A DNA stretch of 64,000 bases, from NCBI RefSeq assembly GCF_042663225.1, contig NZ_JBHTAA010000005.1, forward strand, positions 620,001 through 684,000, written 5' to 3'. The DNA comes from Haloferax namakaokahaiae. Lineage in GTDB: Archaea > Halobacteriota > Halobacteria > Halobacteriales > Haloferacaceae. Shown in pieces: positions 16,260 to 25,039 of the stretch. The notes beneath the pieces were generated by a model. That model was not told where the DNA came from, did not search any database, and saw nothing but the letters and a program-made list of their open reading frames with translations. The position numbers and the translations under genes were made by a program. Within the stretch, counting starts at the first letter, position 1, and each line of letters begins with the position of its first letter.

Positions 16260-18055
16260 CAGAGGTCACCTCGTTTGCGGAGGTAGCCGAGTTCGACCAA
16301 GACGAGACCGAGTGCGCCGAGGGCGGCCCACTCGGTGAGCGGGTCGGGAACGAGGCGCTCTTCGACCGTCACGGGCGCGGAGTCGGACGCTTCCTGTTGC
16401 TCTATCGACGCCGCGACCACGTCCGACTCGGGTTCCGAGAGGAGCGACGCCGCGAATCGTTCGTCGCCGACTCGGTAGAATCCCGCGTCGTCGAGACCGA
16501 CTTCGGGGCCGCTCGCCGTTCCGCGCGGCGTCTCGACGGTCTGGTTCTCGTTGATACGGAGCGTCTCACCGGTCGCCTGATTCAGGTCGGTGAGCGTCGA
16601 GCGACCGGCGAGGTAGAACACGGTTCGCTTCCAGAACACCGGGTACTGGTAGTTGTACTTGAACGCCGAACCGTCTTCGAGGAAGCCGTAGTAGACGATT
16701 CGACCCTCGCTGCGCTCAGAGATGGCGAGCAGCGGGGAGTTATCGGTCGCCGTGACGAGCGCCCGCCCCTCGTCGAGGTCCGAGACGACGTACCGGTTCG
16801 GCGGCGGGAAGGTGATACCGCGGGTCAGTTCGTGACCCGAGACGCTTCCGAGCGAGGGGTTCGACCCCATCTCTCGCGGCGAGGCGAGCAAGAGGGTACC
16901 GTAGTCGGGCATCTCTTCTTGGGCTTGAATCGCCACGCCACCGCCGTCTGCGAGGAGGTCTTGTCCGGCCTCGCGGTTCCCACGGAGGAATCGCTCAGCG
17001 TTGACGTTGCTGTAGATAATCACGTCGTAGTCTCCGGAGACGGTCGTCGGCGGGTTATCGACCGTCAGCGTCACCTCGGGGATGACAGACAGCGCCGCGG
17101 TCAGGTACTCGTTCTCGTCGTTCGTGAGGACGAGCACGTCCACCGACGCGTCTTCGGGGGCCGCGACGAACAGTCGGTCGTCGAGGGCGAAGCTATCGCC
17201 GGGTGAGAGCGTGAGTTCGCCGCCGCCGGCTGGAACGGGCAACGTCGCGGTCGTCACGTCGCCCGCGCCGAGTTCGACTTCTCTGGACGTCCCGGCGAGC
17301 GAGACGGTTCGGGTGACCGCCGAGTCGCCGTAGTTCTTGACCGAGACGGTCACGTTCGTTCCCGAAAAGCGGCGGTCGATGATGCCGACGTTGCCGCTGC
17401 CGCCGCCGGCGAACTGGCGAAGTTCGACCACGAGTCCGCGCGCACGCGCCTCGCGGACGGCGTCCTGCCACGGAGAGTCGTCGGCGAAGTCGCTCAGGAC
17501 GACGATGCGAGCGTCTTCACCGGCGACGGCCATCGCGGTCGAAATCGCCGTGCGGAGGTCGCCGGGGGCGGCCGTCGGTGGCAACTCCTCGAGGGTGTTT
17601 CTCGCGTCCGCGGGCGTTCCGCGACGGAGAAGGACATCGTCGTCCGCGCCGGCCGCGACGATGGTCGTCGTCCCCGAAATCTCGTTTCGGGCGGCGTCTC
17701 GCGCCTGCTCGAACCGCGTCGTGCCGCCGTCCGAGACCGACATACTCGCGCTCGAATCGACCACGAGAACCGTCTCGGAGACGGTCTCCGACTCGGGGAC
17801 GAGGACGTAGGGCGTCGCAAGCGTTCCGGCGAGCGCGACGATAGCGAGCAGTTGGAGGAGCAACAACAGACTCCGGACGAGTCGTTCGAAGTGCGGGTTG
17901 GAGACGTTCTGCTCTCGGGCGTCGGCGAGGAACTGGAATGTCGGGAGGGTTCGCCGAATCGGGTCCGGTCGAAGGAGGTAAAGGAGGACCAGTGGCACGA
18001 TTCCGAGGAGCGCCAACAGTCCGAGAGGGGAGAGAACGTACTCATCGAGGACCAT
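16259..18055 (-). CDS. BatA/VWA-domain membrane protein, first gene of MoxR operon
   Basis: The 598-residue protein starts with two membrane spans and the BatA-type segment LRPDPIRRTLPTFQFL, continues with a VWA domain (VVDSSASMS, MIDAS at residues 100-104) and a CARDB-like beta region, and ends with one span and KRGDL. The ATG at 18055 is preferred over one nine codons upstream because the membrane anchor follows it directly. It heads the chain of six overlapping genes that runs down to 10486. Confidence 0.88.
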   Translation of the reverse strand: MVLDEYVLSPLGLLALLGIVPLVLLYLLRPDPIRRTLPTFQFLADAREQNVSNPHFERLVRSLLLLLQLLAIVALAGTLATPYVLVPESETVSETVLVVDSSASMSVSDGGTTRFEQARDAARNEISGTTTIVAAGADDDVLLRRGTPADARNTLEELPPTAAPGDLRTAISTAMAVAGEDARIVVLSDFADDSPWQDAVREARARGLVVELRQFAGGGSGNVGIIDRRFSGTNVTVSVKNYGDSAVTRTVSLAGTSREVELGAGDVTTATLPVPAGGGELTLSPGDSFALDDRLFVAAPEDASVDVLVLTNDENEYLTAALSVIPEVTLTVDNPPTTVSGDYDVIIYSNVNAERFLRGNREAGQDLLADGGGVAIQAQEEMPDYGTLLLASPREMGSNPSLGSVSGHELTRGITFPPPNRYVVSDLDEGRALVTATDNSPLLAISERSEGRIVYYGFLEDGSAFKYNYQYPVFWKRTVFYLAGRSTLTDLNQATGETLRINENQTVETPRGTASGPEVGLDDAGFYRVGDERFAASLLSEPESDVVAASIEQQEASDSAPVTVEERLVPDPLTEWAALGALGLVLVELGYLRKRGDL

Positions 18056-18223
18056 GCACAGACTCTCGTGGTCATCTGGCAAGGGTGTTTCCCTATCATT
18101 GACAGGTTGAGCAAGAAAGTCGTCTCTTCGAGAATTTCGGCCGAGTGATTCCTCTCGCGCATATTCGTGTCAGAGATAACTACGTCATTGCATAACAATG
18201 CCCTTGATTCATAACACGACAAC

Positions 18224-18231
18224 ATTTTATG
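18224..18231 (+). promoter_or_regulatory. TATA-like box for nhaC
   Basis: The sequence ATTTTATG lies about 29 bases before the ATG at 18257 within an AT-rich stretch of the 200-base region shared with the divergent MoxR operon. Spacing suggests a leaderless or nearly leaderless nhaC transcript. Confidence 0.45.
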
Positions 18232-18256
18232 TTCCAAAGTAATCTTCTGAACCACA

Positions 18257-19714
18257 ATGGGAACTGAACGATACACGCCACAGTCGTTCGAGGACCTCGA
18301 CCCCGACACGCGTCCGAGTTTCGGACAGGCGCTCGTCCCCGTGTTGGGACTCGTCGCGTTCCTCGGCGTCGGGTCGGCACTGCTGAAGCTCGACCCGCAC
18401 ATCCCACTGGTCTGGAGTATCGCACTCGTTGGTCTCCTCGGTCGCTACGTGTGGGGCTACACGTGGCAGGACCTCTACGACGGTATCGAACGCAGTCTCT
18501 CGATGGGCTTGCAGGCCGTACTCATCCTGTTTGTCATCTACGGCGTCGTCGCAACGTGGGTCTCCGCGGGGACGATTCCGACGCTGATGTACTACGGCTT
18601 GGACCTGCTCTCGCCGCAGATTTTCCTCCCCGTCACGGCGATTCTCGTCGGCATCACCACGTTCGCCATCGGGTCGTCGTGGACCGCCGTCGGCACGCTC
18701 GGTGTCGCGTTCATCGGCATCGGGTCGGGACTCGGCGTTCCCGCGCCCATGACCGCCGGTGCGATTCTCACCGGTGCCTACGCGGGTGACAAGCAGTCGC
18801 CGCTCTCCGATACGACGAACCTCGCGGCCGCGGTCACGAACACCGACCTCTACGACCACATCCGCGCGATGCGCGACGGGACGCTCGTCGCCTTCGGTCT
18901 CTCCGTGGTCGGATTCACCATCCTCGGTCTCGGCTTCTCCGGGGCGATTCCCGCCGGGCAAATCACCGAGATTCAGACCGCGCTCACCGGTTCGTACGAC
19001 ATCACGTTCCTCGCGTTCCTCCCGCTGGCGGTCACCTTCGGTCTCGCCGCCGCGGGCTACCCGGCACTGACGGTTCTCCTCGCGGGTGCCTTCGCAGGTG
19101 CGTTCACGAGCATGCTCGTCCAAGGGACCTCCTTCGTCACCTCGTGGCAGGTGTTCATGAGCGGTACCGCCCCCGAAACCGGGAGCCAACTCGTCAACGG
19201 TCTCCTCGCCTCCGGCGGCGTCTCCGGGTCCGCGTGGACCATCGCTATCGTCATCGCCGCACTGACCCTCGGCGGCCTGCTCGAACAGACGGGCGTGCTC
19301 GCCGTGCTCGCCAACCGTCTCGAACGCGGCGTCGAGAGCACCGGGTCGCTCGTCGCCGCAACCGGCGCGTCCGCGATTCTGACGAACGCGCTCACCGCCC
19401 AGCAGTACATGAGCATCGTCGTTCCGGGCATGACCCTGCGCAACACCTACGAGGAGTTCGGTCTCGACAGTTCCGACCTCTCGCAGGCTATCGAGTCCGC
19501 CGGGACGCCGACGGGCGCGCTCTTCCCGTGGCACGCCGGCGGTGCGTACATGTCCGGCGTCCTCGGCGTGGCGACGCTCTCGTACGCGCCCTACTACTTC
19601 TTCGGCTACCTCTCGCCGCTCGTCCTGTTCGCGTTCGTCCTCGCCGGCATCGGTTTCTCCGGTAACTCGGCGAGCGCGTCGAACAACGCTGCGGCCAACG
19701 TCGCGGACGACTGA
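18257..19714 (+). CDS. nhaC: NhaC-family Na+/H+ antiporter
   Basis: The 485-residue protein has about 11-12 membrane spans and the NhaC signature GDKQSPLSDTTNLAAAV near residues 175-192. It also has the conserved second-half regions GLLASGGVSGSAWTIAI and ALTAQQYMSIVVPGMT. NhaC exchanges internal sodium for protons and helps maintain low cytoplasmic sodium in halophiles. It starts MGTERYTPQSF with a short polar N-terminus. It stands alone with its own promoter. Confidence 0.92.
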   Translation: MGTERYTPQSFEDLDPDTRPSFGQALVPVLGLVAFLGVGSALLKLDPHIPLVWSIALVGLLGRYVWGYTWQDLYDGIERSLSMGLQAVLILFVIYGVVATWVSAGTIPTLMYYGLDLLSPQIFLPVTAILVGITTFAIGSSWTAVGTLGVAFIGIGSGLGVPAPMTAGAILTGAYAGDKQSPLSDTTNLAAAVTNTDLYDHIRAMRDGTLVAFGLSVVGFTILGLGFSGAIPAGQITEIQTALTGSYDITFLAFLPLAVTFGLAAAGYPALTVLLAGAFAGAFTSMLVQGTSFVTSWQVFMSGTAPETGSQLVNGLLASGGVSGSAWTIAIVIAALTLGGLLEQTGVLAVLANRLERGVESTGSLVAATGASAILTNALTAQQYMSIVVPGMTLRNTYEEFGLDSSDLSQAIESAGTPTGALFPWHAGGAYMSGVLGVATLSYAPYYFFGYLSPLVLFAFVLAGIGFSGNSASASNNAAANVADD

Positions 19715-20031
19715 GAACCGCGTCTGTCGTCGCGCCCACTCGTCTTTTCGGTCGAATCTTGGCTCCCGAGAACAGCGAGTAGCTGCTGCAATCATCGACA
19801 CCCCGGACCGGAGAAAGTCCGTGTTTCGATACCGTGTTTTAGCGTGATACGACGGCGACGGCCAAAAGCAAATCTCATTGACATTTATTCCGTTTCGGCG
19901 CGTACTGTACTGGACCGTATGTGTCCTGACCGACCCCACCCTCGGCGACGAGGAGACGAGATTCGACCGAGGAACCAACGCCACGGGTCCACCGAGTGCA
20001 CCGAATCGACCGCTCGGATTGGAGGTTTCCG
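19715..20031. other. Intergenic region, no gene recognised
   Basis: This 317-base stretch has open frames only of non-coding appearance. It contains an AT-rich TTGACATTTATTCC near 19877-19891 that could be a promoter element, and a Shine-Dalgarno-like GGAGGT at 20021-20026 that supports the start of the next gene at 20032. Confidence 0.5.
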
Positions 20032-20637
20032 ATGAGTTCTGTAAACGTCCTCCCGCTGGCTATCGTGATGGTCGCCGGGCCGCAGATTCTCAGTTCGTTC
20101 TTCTTTGCGACCAGCGAACGGTGGAAAGCGACCTCTGCCGCGTACGTCCTCGGTGCGATTCTCTCGATTTCGCTCGTGGTCACGATAGCGTTCCTCGTCA
20201 TCGACGGGCCGGTCCGCCAGAGCACCTCGAGTAACACGCTCGATTACGTCATCGTCGCGCTGCTCGTGGTTGCGATGCTGAACACCTATCGGACGCGGAA
20301 TACCGCAGAGCCACCGAAGTGGATGGGAAAACTGACGACCGCCACACCTCGGTTCTCGTTCCGGCTCGGCTTCCTCTTGCTGGGCGTCTTTCCGACGGAC
20401 ATCATCACCTCTGTCTCCGTCGGTGCCTACCTCTCGACTCAAAACTCACCGTTGACGGACGCGATTCCGTTCATCCTCGTCACCGCGCTTCTGTTGGCGC
20501 TGCCGGCACTCGCCGTCCTCGCCCTCGGGAAACGAGCAGAAGAACGCCTTCCGGGGATTCGAGACTGGATGAACGACAACTCGTGGATAGTCAACGAGGC
20601 GGTGTTACTGCTCTTCATCGTCATCGTTCTCACCTGA
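20032..20637 (+). CDS. GAP-family (LysE-like) membrane protein
   Basis: The 201-residue protein has six hydrophobic segments in the pattern of GAP/Sap family small-molecule exporters: SSVNVLPLAIVMVAGPQ at the start, a central polar loop, LGVFPTDIITSVSVG, and a hydrophobic C-terminus. These belong to the LysE superfamily. A GGAGGT motif six bases upstream of the ATG at 20032 decides this start over one 12 codons earlier. Substrate unknown. Confidence 0.78.
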   Translation: MSSVNVLPLAIVMVAGPQILSSFFFATSERWKATSAAYVLGAILSISLVVTIAFLVIDGPVRQSTSSNTLDYVIVALLVVAMLNTYRTRNTAEPPKWMGKLTTATPRFSFRLGFLLLGVFPTDIITSVSVGAYLSTQNSPLTDAIPFILVTALLLALPALAVLALGKRAEERLPGIRDWMNDNSWIVNEAVLLLFIVIVLT

Positions 20638-20705
20638 GAGACGGGGTCGCCGGGGCCCCGTTCCGTTCGAACCTTGTCCGTTTTCGTTCGAATTCGGTTC
20701 GCTAA

Positions 20706-21116
20706 TTAGCTCTTGATGTCCGCGCGAATCGCGGCGAGTACGCCGAGACTCCCGAAGACGAAGAGCAGTGCCGACCCGAGCGTCGGCGGGTCGGACCAGT
20801 CGAACGTCCGGTAGGACGAAAACAGGTACTTGTGCTCGCCCTTCTCGATTCCCTCCGGCGGATACGACGAGTCGTTCGCCCTCACCACGCCCTCGTTGAA
20901 CCACCCGTTCTTCTCCATGGCGGCATCGACGACTTCGCGCTCCTCGGGTCGGAGTTCGTCGTACTCTAAGGTGAACAACTGCCTCGGGAACTCCTCTACT
21001 TCGCGTTCGTACGAGTAGTGGTAATCGTACTCCACGTAGACGATAAACGACAACACGCCGGCGAGAGCGAGCGACCCGCACAAGAAGAATGCGAGGAAGT
21101 GTTTCAGTTCCGTCAC
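20706..21116 (-). CDS. Hypothetical two-span membrane protein
   Basis: The 136-residue protein has an N-terminal span (FLAFFLCGSLALAGVLSFIV) and a C-terminal span (LGSALLFVFGSLGVLAAI) around an outward acidic, tyrosine-rich loop. It resembles uncharacterised haloarchaeal proteins, but I recognise no domain. It is convergent with the GAP-family gene. Codon use looks native. Confidence 0.7.
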   Translation of the reverse strand: MTELKHFLAFFLCGSLALAGVLSFIVYVEYDYHYSYEREVEEFPRQLFTLEYDELRPEEREVVDAAMEKNGWFNEGVVRANDSSYPPEGIEKGEHKYLFSSYRTFDWSDPPTLGSALLFVFGSLGVLAAIRADIKS

Positions 21117-21219
21117 TTTTGAGCGGTCGAAGGGGCTGTACCTAACTGTTTGGTTCCGGCGGCGTCGTCGTCACCCGATTACACTGATGTCCGCTGAGAG
21201 TTATGCGGTTCTGGTTCTA

Positions 21220-21861
21220 ATGACGACCATGACAAACGACGCGTCACCCGACGTTCCGGTCACCGCAGACCTGCCGGACAGTCCGTTCCACACGACCGGC
21301 GTGGACCACATCTCGCTCATCGGGAGCAACGTCGAGGACACGATTGGATTCTACCGCGACATCCTCGGGATGCCACTCGTTCTGAAGCAACCGAACCTCG
21401 ACGCGCCGGACATGTCGCACCTGTTCTTCGATACGGGCGACGGTCGAATGTTGACGTTCTTCGTCGAGGACGAGGGCCACGAATCCCACCGCGGCCCACA
21501 GCGCAACGGCATCGGGAGTGTCCACCACCTGGCGTTCCGCTTCGACCCCGAGCGTATCGAGGAGATAAAGGAGGCACTCGACGACGCCGGTCACTTCTTC
21601 AACGAGTTCGACCGCGGTATCTTCCACTCGCTGTACACGCAGGACCACAACGGACTCGTCATCGAGCTCGCCACCGACAAGTTCGTCATCCCCGACGACC
21701 GTCGGGCCGAAGTGCTCGCCAAGGCACAGGAGATTCGCGTCGAAGCGGGCGCGGAGTACGCGCGCGAAGAAGACCTCGAAGCGGCGCTCGAAGCGCTCGA
21801 CATCCCGGTCGAACCCGCCAATCTCCCCGACGCGTCGTCGGGCGCGGCCGGACTCGAATAA
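21220..21861 (+). CDS. VOC-family (glyoxalase/extradiol dioxygenase-like) protein
   Basis: The protein carries two betaalphabetabetabeta VOC modules: TTGVDHISLIGSNVEDTIGF with the first metal His, and GSVHHLAFRF plus a late IELA with the Glu ligand. About 40 extra C-terminal residues are helical and acidic. VOC proteins bind a divalent metal and act on varied small molecules, so the substrate is open. Several in-frame starts exist (21187, 21220, 21229); the 21220 ATG is chosen as the most conservative. Confidence 0.85.
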   Translation: MTTMTNDASPDVPVTADLPDSPFHTTGVDHISLIGSNVEDTIGFYRDILGMPLVLKQPNLDAPDMSHLFFDTGDGRMLTFFVEDEGHESHRGPQRNGIGSVHHLAFRFDPERIEEIKEALDDAGHFFNEFDRGIFHSLYTQDHNGLVIELATDKFVIPDDRRAEVLAKAQEIRVEAGAEYAREEDLEAALEALDIPVEPANLPDASSGAAGLE

Positions 21862-21966
21862 GACCGGTCTGTCGCGCGAGCCTTCTCTGTCGTCTCGCTC
21901 TGACCGTCGCCACCGCGACACTGCCGTGAGGGAAACCATTTTGTTACTGCCAGTAACGCACACCGT

Positions 21967-22452
21967 ATGGACAAGCAGTCACTGCTCGACTCGCTGCGTC
22001 ACGACGCTCGACAGAGTGTAGACGACATCGCCCGACAACTGGGCGCAGAGAAAGCGGCAGTGGCAGCAGCAATCGCCGAACTCGAAGCCGACGGCGTCAT
22101 CCACGGCTATCAGGCCGTCGTCGATTGGCGACGCGTCGAACCCGAACGTGTTCGCGCGCAAGTCGAAGTGGACGTCGGACTCGACCGCGAGACTGGCTAC
22201 GAGGAGATTGCGCGCCGAATCGCGCGATTCCCCGAAGTCTCGACGCTTCGACTCGTCTCTGGCGATTACGACTTCTTCGTCGAAATCGAGGGCGACTCGA
22301 TGCACGATATCTCGAACTTCATCTCGGAGCGCATCGCGCCGCTTCCCGAGGTCACGAAGACGGTCACGCACTTCGTGATGAACTCCTACAAGGAGGAGGG
22401 TATCGAGTTCGGCAACGGCGACGACGACGACCGGCTCTCTGTGTCTCCATGA
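21967..22452 (+). CDS. Lrp/AsnC-family transcriptional regulator
   Basis: The 161-residue protein has an N-terminal winged helix (KQSLLDSLRHDARQSVDDIA) followed by a RAM/Lrp effector domain with VSGDYDFFVEIEG. Its TGA overlaps the ATG of a class I aminotransferase by ATGA, so the two are co-translated. Lrp proteins sense amino acids, so it probably controls the aminotransferase operon. Confidence 0.9.
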   Translation: MDKQSLLDSLRHDARQSVDDIARQLGAEKAAVAAAIAELEADGVIHGYQAVVDWRRVEPERVRAQVEVDVGLDRETGYEEIARRIARFPEVSTLRLVSGDYDFFVEIEGDSMHDISNFISERIAPLPEVTKTVTHFVMNSYKEEGIEFGNGDDDDRLSVSP

Positions 22453-23597
22453 CGCTCGGCGACCACCTCTCCGACCGCGTCCGAGACGTGCCACCGTCCG
22501 GCATTCGGCGCTTCTTCGAACTCGCCGAGGAGTTAGACGACGTCATCTCGCTCGGTGTCGGCGAACCGGACTTCTCCGCGCCGTGGGCCGCCCGCACTGC
22601 TGCCATCGACTCGCTCGAACGAGGCAAGACTTCGTACACCTCGAACCGGGGACTCCGCGAACTCCGCGAAGCGATTTCAGAGCGCGTCACCCGGTACGAC
22701 CAATCCTACGACCCGGCGGACGAAATCATCGTCACGACCGGTGCGAGCGAAGCCGTAGACCTCGCGTTCCGCGCGTTCGTTGACGACGGCGACGTGGTTG
22801 CGATTCCACAACCGTCGTACATCTCCTACACGCCGGGGGCGATTTTCGCCGGGGGCGAACCACTGCCGGTTCCCACGCGCGCGGAAGACGAGTTCAAACT
22901 CACGCCGGAGGCTCTCGAAGCGGCGGGTGCCGACGAGGCGGACGTGCTCGTCCTCTGTTATCCGAACAACCCGACCGGCGCGGTGATGACCGACGGCGAA
23001 CTCGCCGAAGTCGCCAGTTTCGTCCGCGACAACGACCTCATCGTCCTCTCGGACGAGATTTACGCCGACTTGCGCTACGAAGACAACCACGCCTCTATCG
23101 CAACCCACCCGGGCATGCGCGAGCGAACTATCGTGTTCAACGGCTTCTCGAAAGCCTACGCGATGACCGGCCTGCGACTCGGCTACGCCATGGGACCGCC
23201 GGACGCCATCGCCGCGATGAACAAGATTCACCAGTACGCGATGCTCTCCGCGCCGACTACCGCGCAGTACGCCGCACTCGAAGCTCTCCGGTCCTGCGAC
23301 GACTCCGTCGAGGAGATGCGCCGCGAGTACGACCGTCGCCGTCGCTTCGTGCTGGCCCGATTCGAGGAGATGGGCATCGACTGCTTCGAGGCCAAAGGCG
23401 CGTTCTACGTCTTCCCCGAAGCCCCCGACGGCGACGACGAAGCCTTCGCCGAGGGTCTCTTGGAAGAACAGAACGTCGCACTCGTTCCGGGGAGCGTCTT
23501 CGGAATCGGCGGCGAAGGCCACCTTCGGGTCTCCTACGCGACGGGAATGAAGGAACTGAAAGAAGCGATGGACCGCATCGAAGCCTACATCTCGTAG
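22449..23597 (+). CDS. PLP-dependent class I/II aminotransferase
   Basis: The 382-residue protein has the family hallmarks: SLGVGEPDF at the substrate loop, YPNNPTGAV, DEIYADLRY, and the PLP lysine Lys235 in NGFSKAYAMTG. It resembles aspartate/aromatic-type aminotransferases. The start at 22449 shares the ATGA junction with the Lrp-type regulator upstream. Precise amino donor unknown. Confidence 0.92.
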   Translation: MTLGDHLSDRVRDVPPSGIRRFFELAEELDDVISLGVGEPDFSAPWAARTAAIDSLERGKTSYTSNRGLRELREAISERVTRYDQSYDPADEIIVTTGASEAVDLAFRAFVDDGDVVAIPQPSYISYTPGAIFAGGEPLPVPTRAEDEFKLTPEALEAAGADEADVLVLCYPNNPTGAVMTDGELAEVASFVRDNDLIVLSDEIYADLRYEDNHASIATHPGMRERTIVFNGFSKAYAMTGLRLGYAMGPPDAIAAMNKIHQYAMLSAPTTAQYAALEALRSCDDSVEEMRREYDRRRRFVLARFEEMGIDCFEAKGAFYVFPEAPDGDDEAFAEGLLEEQNVALVPGSVFGIGGEGHLRVSYATGMKELKEAMDRIEAYIS

Positions 23598-23657
23598 GTT
23601 CTCCACCCGACTCGATTTTTCGACACCTGCGAAGCACTCACACCAGTTGCGTACGAA

Positions 23658-24092
23658 ATGACACGCATGTACGACGAACTACTGCTTCCGGCCGATGGAA
23701 GTCCAGCCGTCGAGGCGGCGCTCCCGCACGCGCTCGGACTCGCTGAGTTGTACGACGCGACGATTCACGTCCTCTACGTCGCCGATACCGACCGCGACAG
23801 TCTGAGCGTCATCGGCGGTGAAGTGTACGATGCGCTCGAACAGGAGGGTATCAGCGTCGTCGATGAACTCGTCGAGCGAATCGAAGCACGAGGAATCGAT
23901 TGTATCGGAACCGTCGCACAGGGAGGGCCCAGAGAAGGAATCATCGAATACGTCGAGGAGAACGACATCGACGCGGTCGTGATGGCGACACACGGGCGAC
24001 ACGGTGTCGAACGACTCCTCCTCGGAAGTGTCACAGAACACGTCGTTCGCACGTCGCCTGTACCCGTGTTGACAGTCCGTGTCACAGAATGA
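23658..24092 (+). CDS. UspA-family universal stress protein
   Basis: The 144-residue single-domain protein starts MTRMYDELLLPADGSPAVEAAL and has the ATP-binding UspA ending GSVTEHVVRTSPVPVLTVR, including the G-2x-G-9x-G(S/T)-like motif near HGRHGVERLLLGSV. The second ATG (MYDEL) is an alternative start. Its TGA overlaps the ATG of a 22-codon microORF. It probably binds ATP in a stress response. Confidence 0.88.
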   Translation: MTRMYDELLLPADGSPAVEAALPHALGLAELYDATIHVLYVADTDRDSLSVIGGEVYDALEQEGISVVDELVERIEARGIDCIGTVAQGGPREGIIEYVEENDIDAVVMATHGRHGVERLLLGSVTEHVVRTSPVPVLTVRVTE

Positions 24093-24157
24093 ACGGTGTT
24101 TCAGATACGACACAGATCGTGACTGCAGAATACCAGTGTTCGGGTTGCTGGCGCTAG
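24089..24157 (+). CDS. Putative 22-residue microprotein with CxxC, coupled to UspA
   Basis: A 23-codon frame begins in the ATGA shared with the UspA stop and ends in TAG. The product MNGVSDTTQIVTAEYQCSGCWR ends with CSGCW, a zinc-type cysteine pair typical of haloarchaeal microproteins. The overlap geometry favours re-initiation. It could also be chance, since the region then folds as the hairpin described separately. Confidence 0.35.
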   Translation: MNGVSDTTQIVTAEYQCSGCWR

Positions 24158-24165
24158 TCTGCAGT
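24122..24165 (+). terminator. Hairpin after UspA gene
   Basis: ACTGCAGA at 24122-24129 is exactly complementary to TCTGCAGT at 24158-24165, with an inner CCAG/CTGG pair. The hairpin follows the UspA stop codon and overlaps the microORF end. It may mark the transcript end, though no T-run follows directly. Confidence 0.35.
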
Positions 24166-24247
24166 GTCTACTGATTCCCGTGTGATACCACTCGCTGACC
24201 ATATCTGTGTCAACACTGGACACATTTCGACAGGATAACACGCAAAG

Positions 24248-24258
24248 TCTTATTAAAT
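24248..24258 (+). promoter_or_regulatory. TATA-like box for the gene at 24281
   Basis: TCTTATTAAAT is centred about 27 bases before the ATG at 24281, the spacing expected for a leaderless transcript. Confidence 0.5.
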
Positions 24259-24280
24259 ATGATTTCGTGGGTAAGGCTGA

Positions 24281-24988
24281 ATGGCTCCGGGAGGTGAAAC
24301 AGATGTGTCAGTCTCCGACGGAGCTTCGAACTTCCAAGCGGGGTTGGAAGCTCTCAAGCGCCGAGGGAGCGCGCTTCTCGTCGTCGGTTCAGTCCCAACA
24401 GAGATGTATTCTCGCGCATCTGCACAGATGCTCGGAGCACCCGACGAGCCTCGACGACGACTCCTCGTCGTCAACAAAACGACCGCTGTCGAGCAACGGC
24501 TCGAATCGTCGATTAAACGGTCCGCTGAGTGGACCCGAACCATTCGATACTCGGCGCACGCCCGCAGTTCCGTCGCTGCCAGTTCGTTCTCGTCGCCACT
24601 CCCTACGGCGACCGAACGCCACGTCGATGGCGGTCTCGGGAAACTCGGTGCGGAAATTTCGGGCGATATCGAAGATTTCGCCACGCTATCGCAGTGTCTC
24701 TCTCCCGCCGAACTTCGCGTCGCCTTCGATTGTCTCCCGTCGCTCCTTTCTGAATACGAACTCAATCAGGTGTTTCGGTTCCTGCACGTCGTCACGAGTC
24801 ACGTCCGCGCACATCACGGGATGATTCACGTCTGGTCGCCGGGTGACCGAACGTCCGAGGTAAATCGGATGCTCGAACCGCTGTTCGACGCCGTCGTCGA
24901 ACTTAGCGTCGAAGGTTCGGAACCTCGGCAACGCTGGCATCTCAAGGACGCGAACGTGTCGTCGGGCTGGTTTCCACTGAATCGTTGA
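24281..24988 (+). CDS. Degenerate RecA/KaiC-like protein (DUF7504-like)
   Basis: The 235-residue protein has a RecA-like opening strand and loop (GSALLVVGSVPTEMYSRASA) that lacks the GKT/S lysine, so ATP binding is unlikely. Later segments include a charged helix and a LQR-free beta strand ending HGMIHVWSPGDRT, as in archaeal KaiC relatives. I recall this as the DUF7504 type, present in many haloarchaea. It is followed after 51 bases by the CHAT-protease gene, which has its own TATA-like box. Base composition is lower in GC than the flanks. Role unknown. Confidence 0.7.
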   Translation: MAPGGETDVSVSDGASNFQAGLEALKRRGSALLVVGSVPTEMYSRASAQMLGAPDEPRRRLLVVNKTTAVEQRLESSIKRSAEWTRTIRYSAHARSSVAASSFSSPLPTATERHVDGGLGKLGAEISGDIEDFATLSQCLSPAELRVAFDCLPSLLSEYELNQVFRFLHVVTSHVRAHHGMIHVWSPGDRTSEVNRMLEPLFDAVVELSVEGSEPRQRWHLKDANVSSGWFPLNR

Positions 24989-25007
24989 CAGTCAGGCGAC
25001 CAATACG

Positions 25008-25015
25008 CTTTTTAT
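25008..25015 (+). promoter_or_regulatory. TATA-like box for the CHAT-protease gene
   Basis: CTTTTTAT is centred about 28 bases before the ATG at 25040. The CHAT gene therefore probably has its own leaderless transcript rather than depending only on the upstream gene. Confidence 0.5.
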
Positions 25016-25039
25016 CTCTAATCGTGTCACCTATACACA

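Noticed and set aside
18227..19984. A 585-codon open frame on the minus strand
   Set aside because: It is antisense to nhaC, whose product is clearly recognised on the plus strand.
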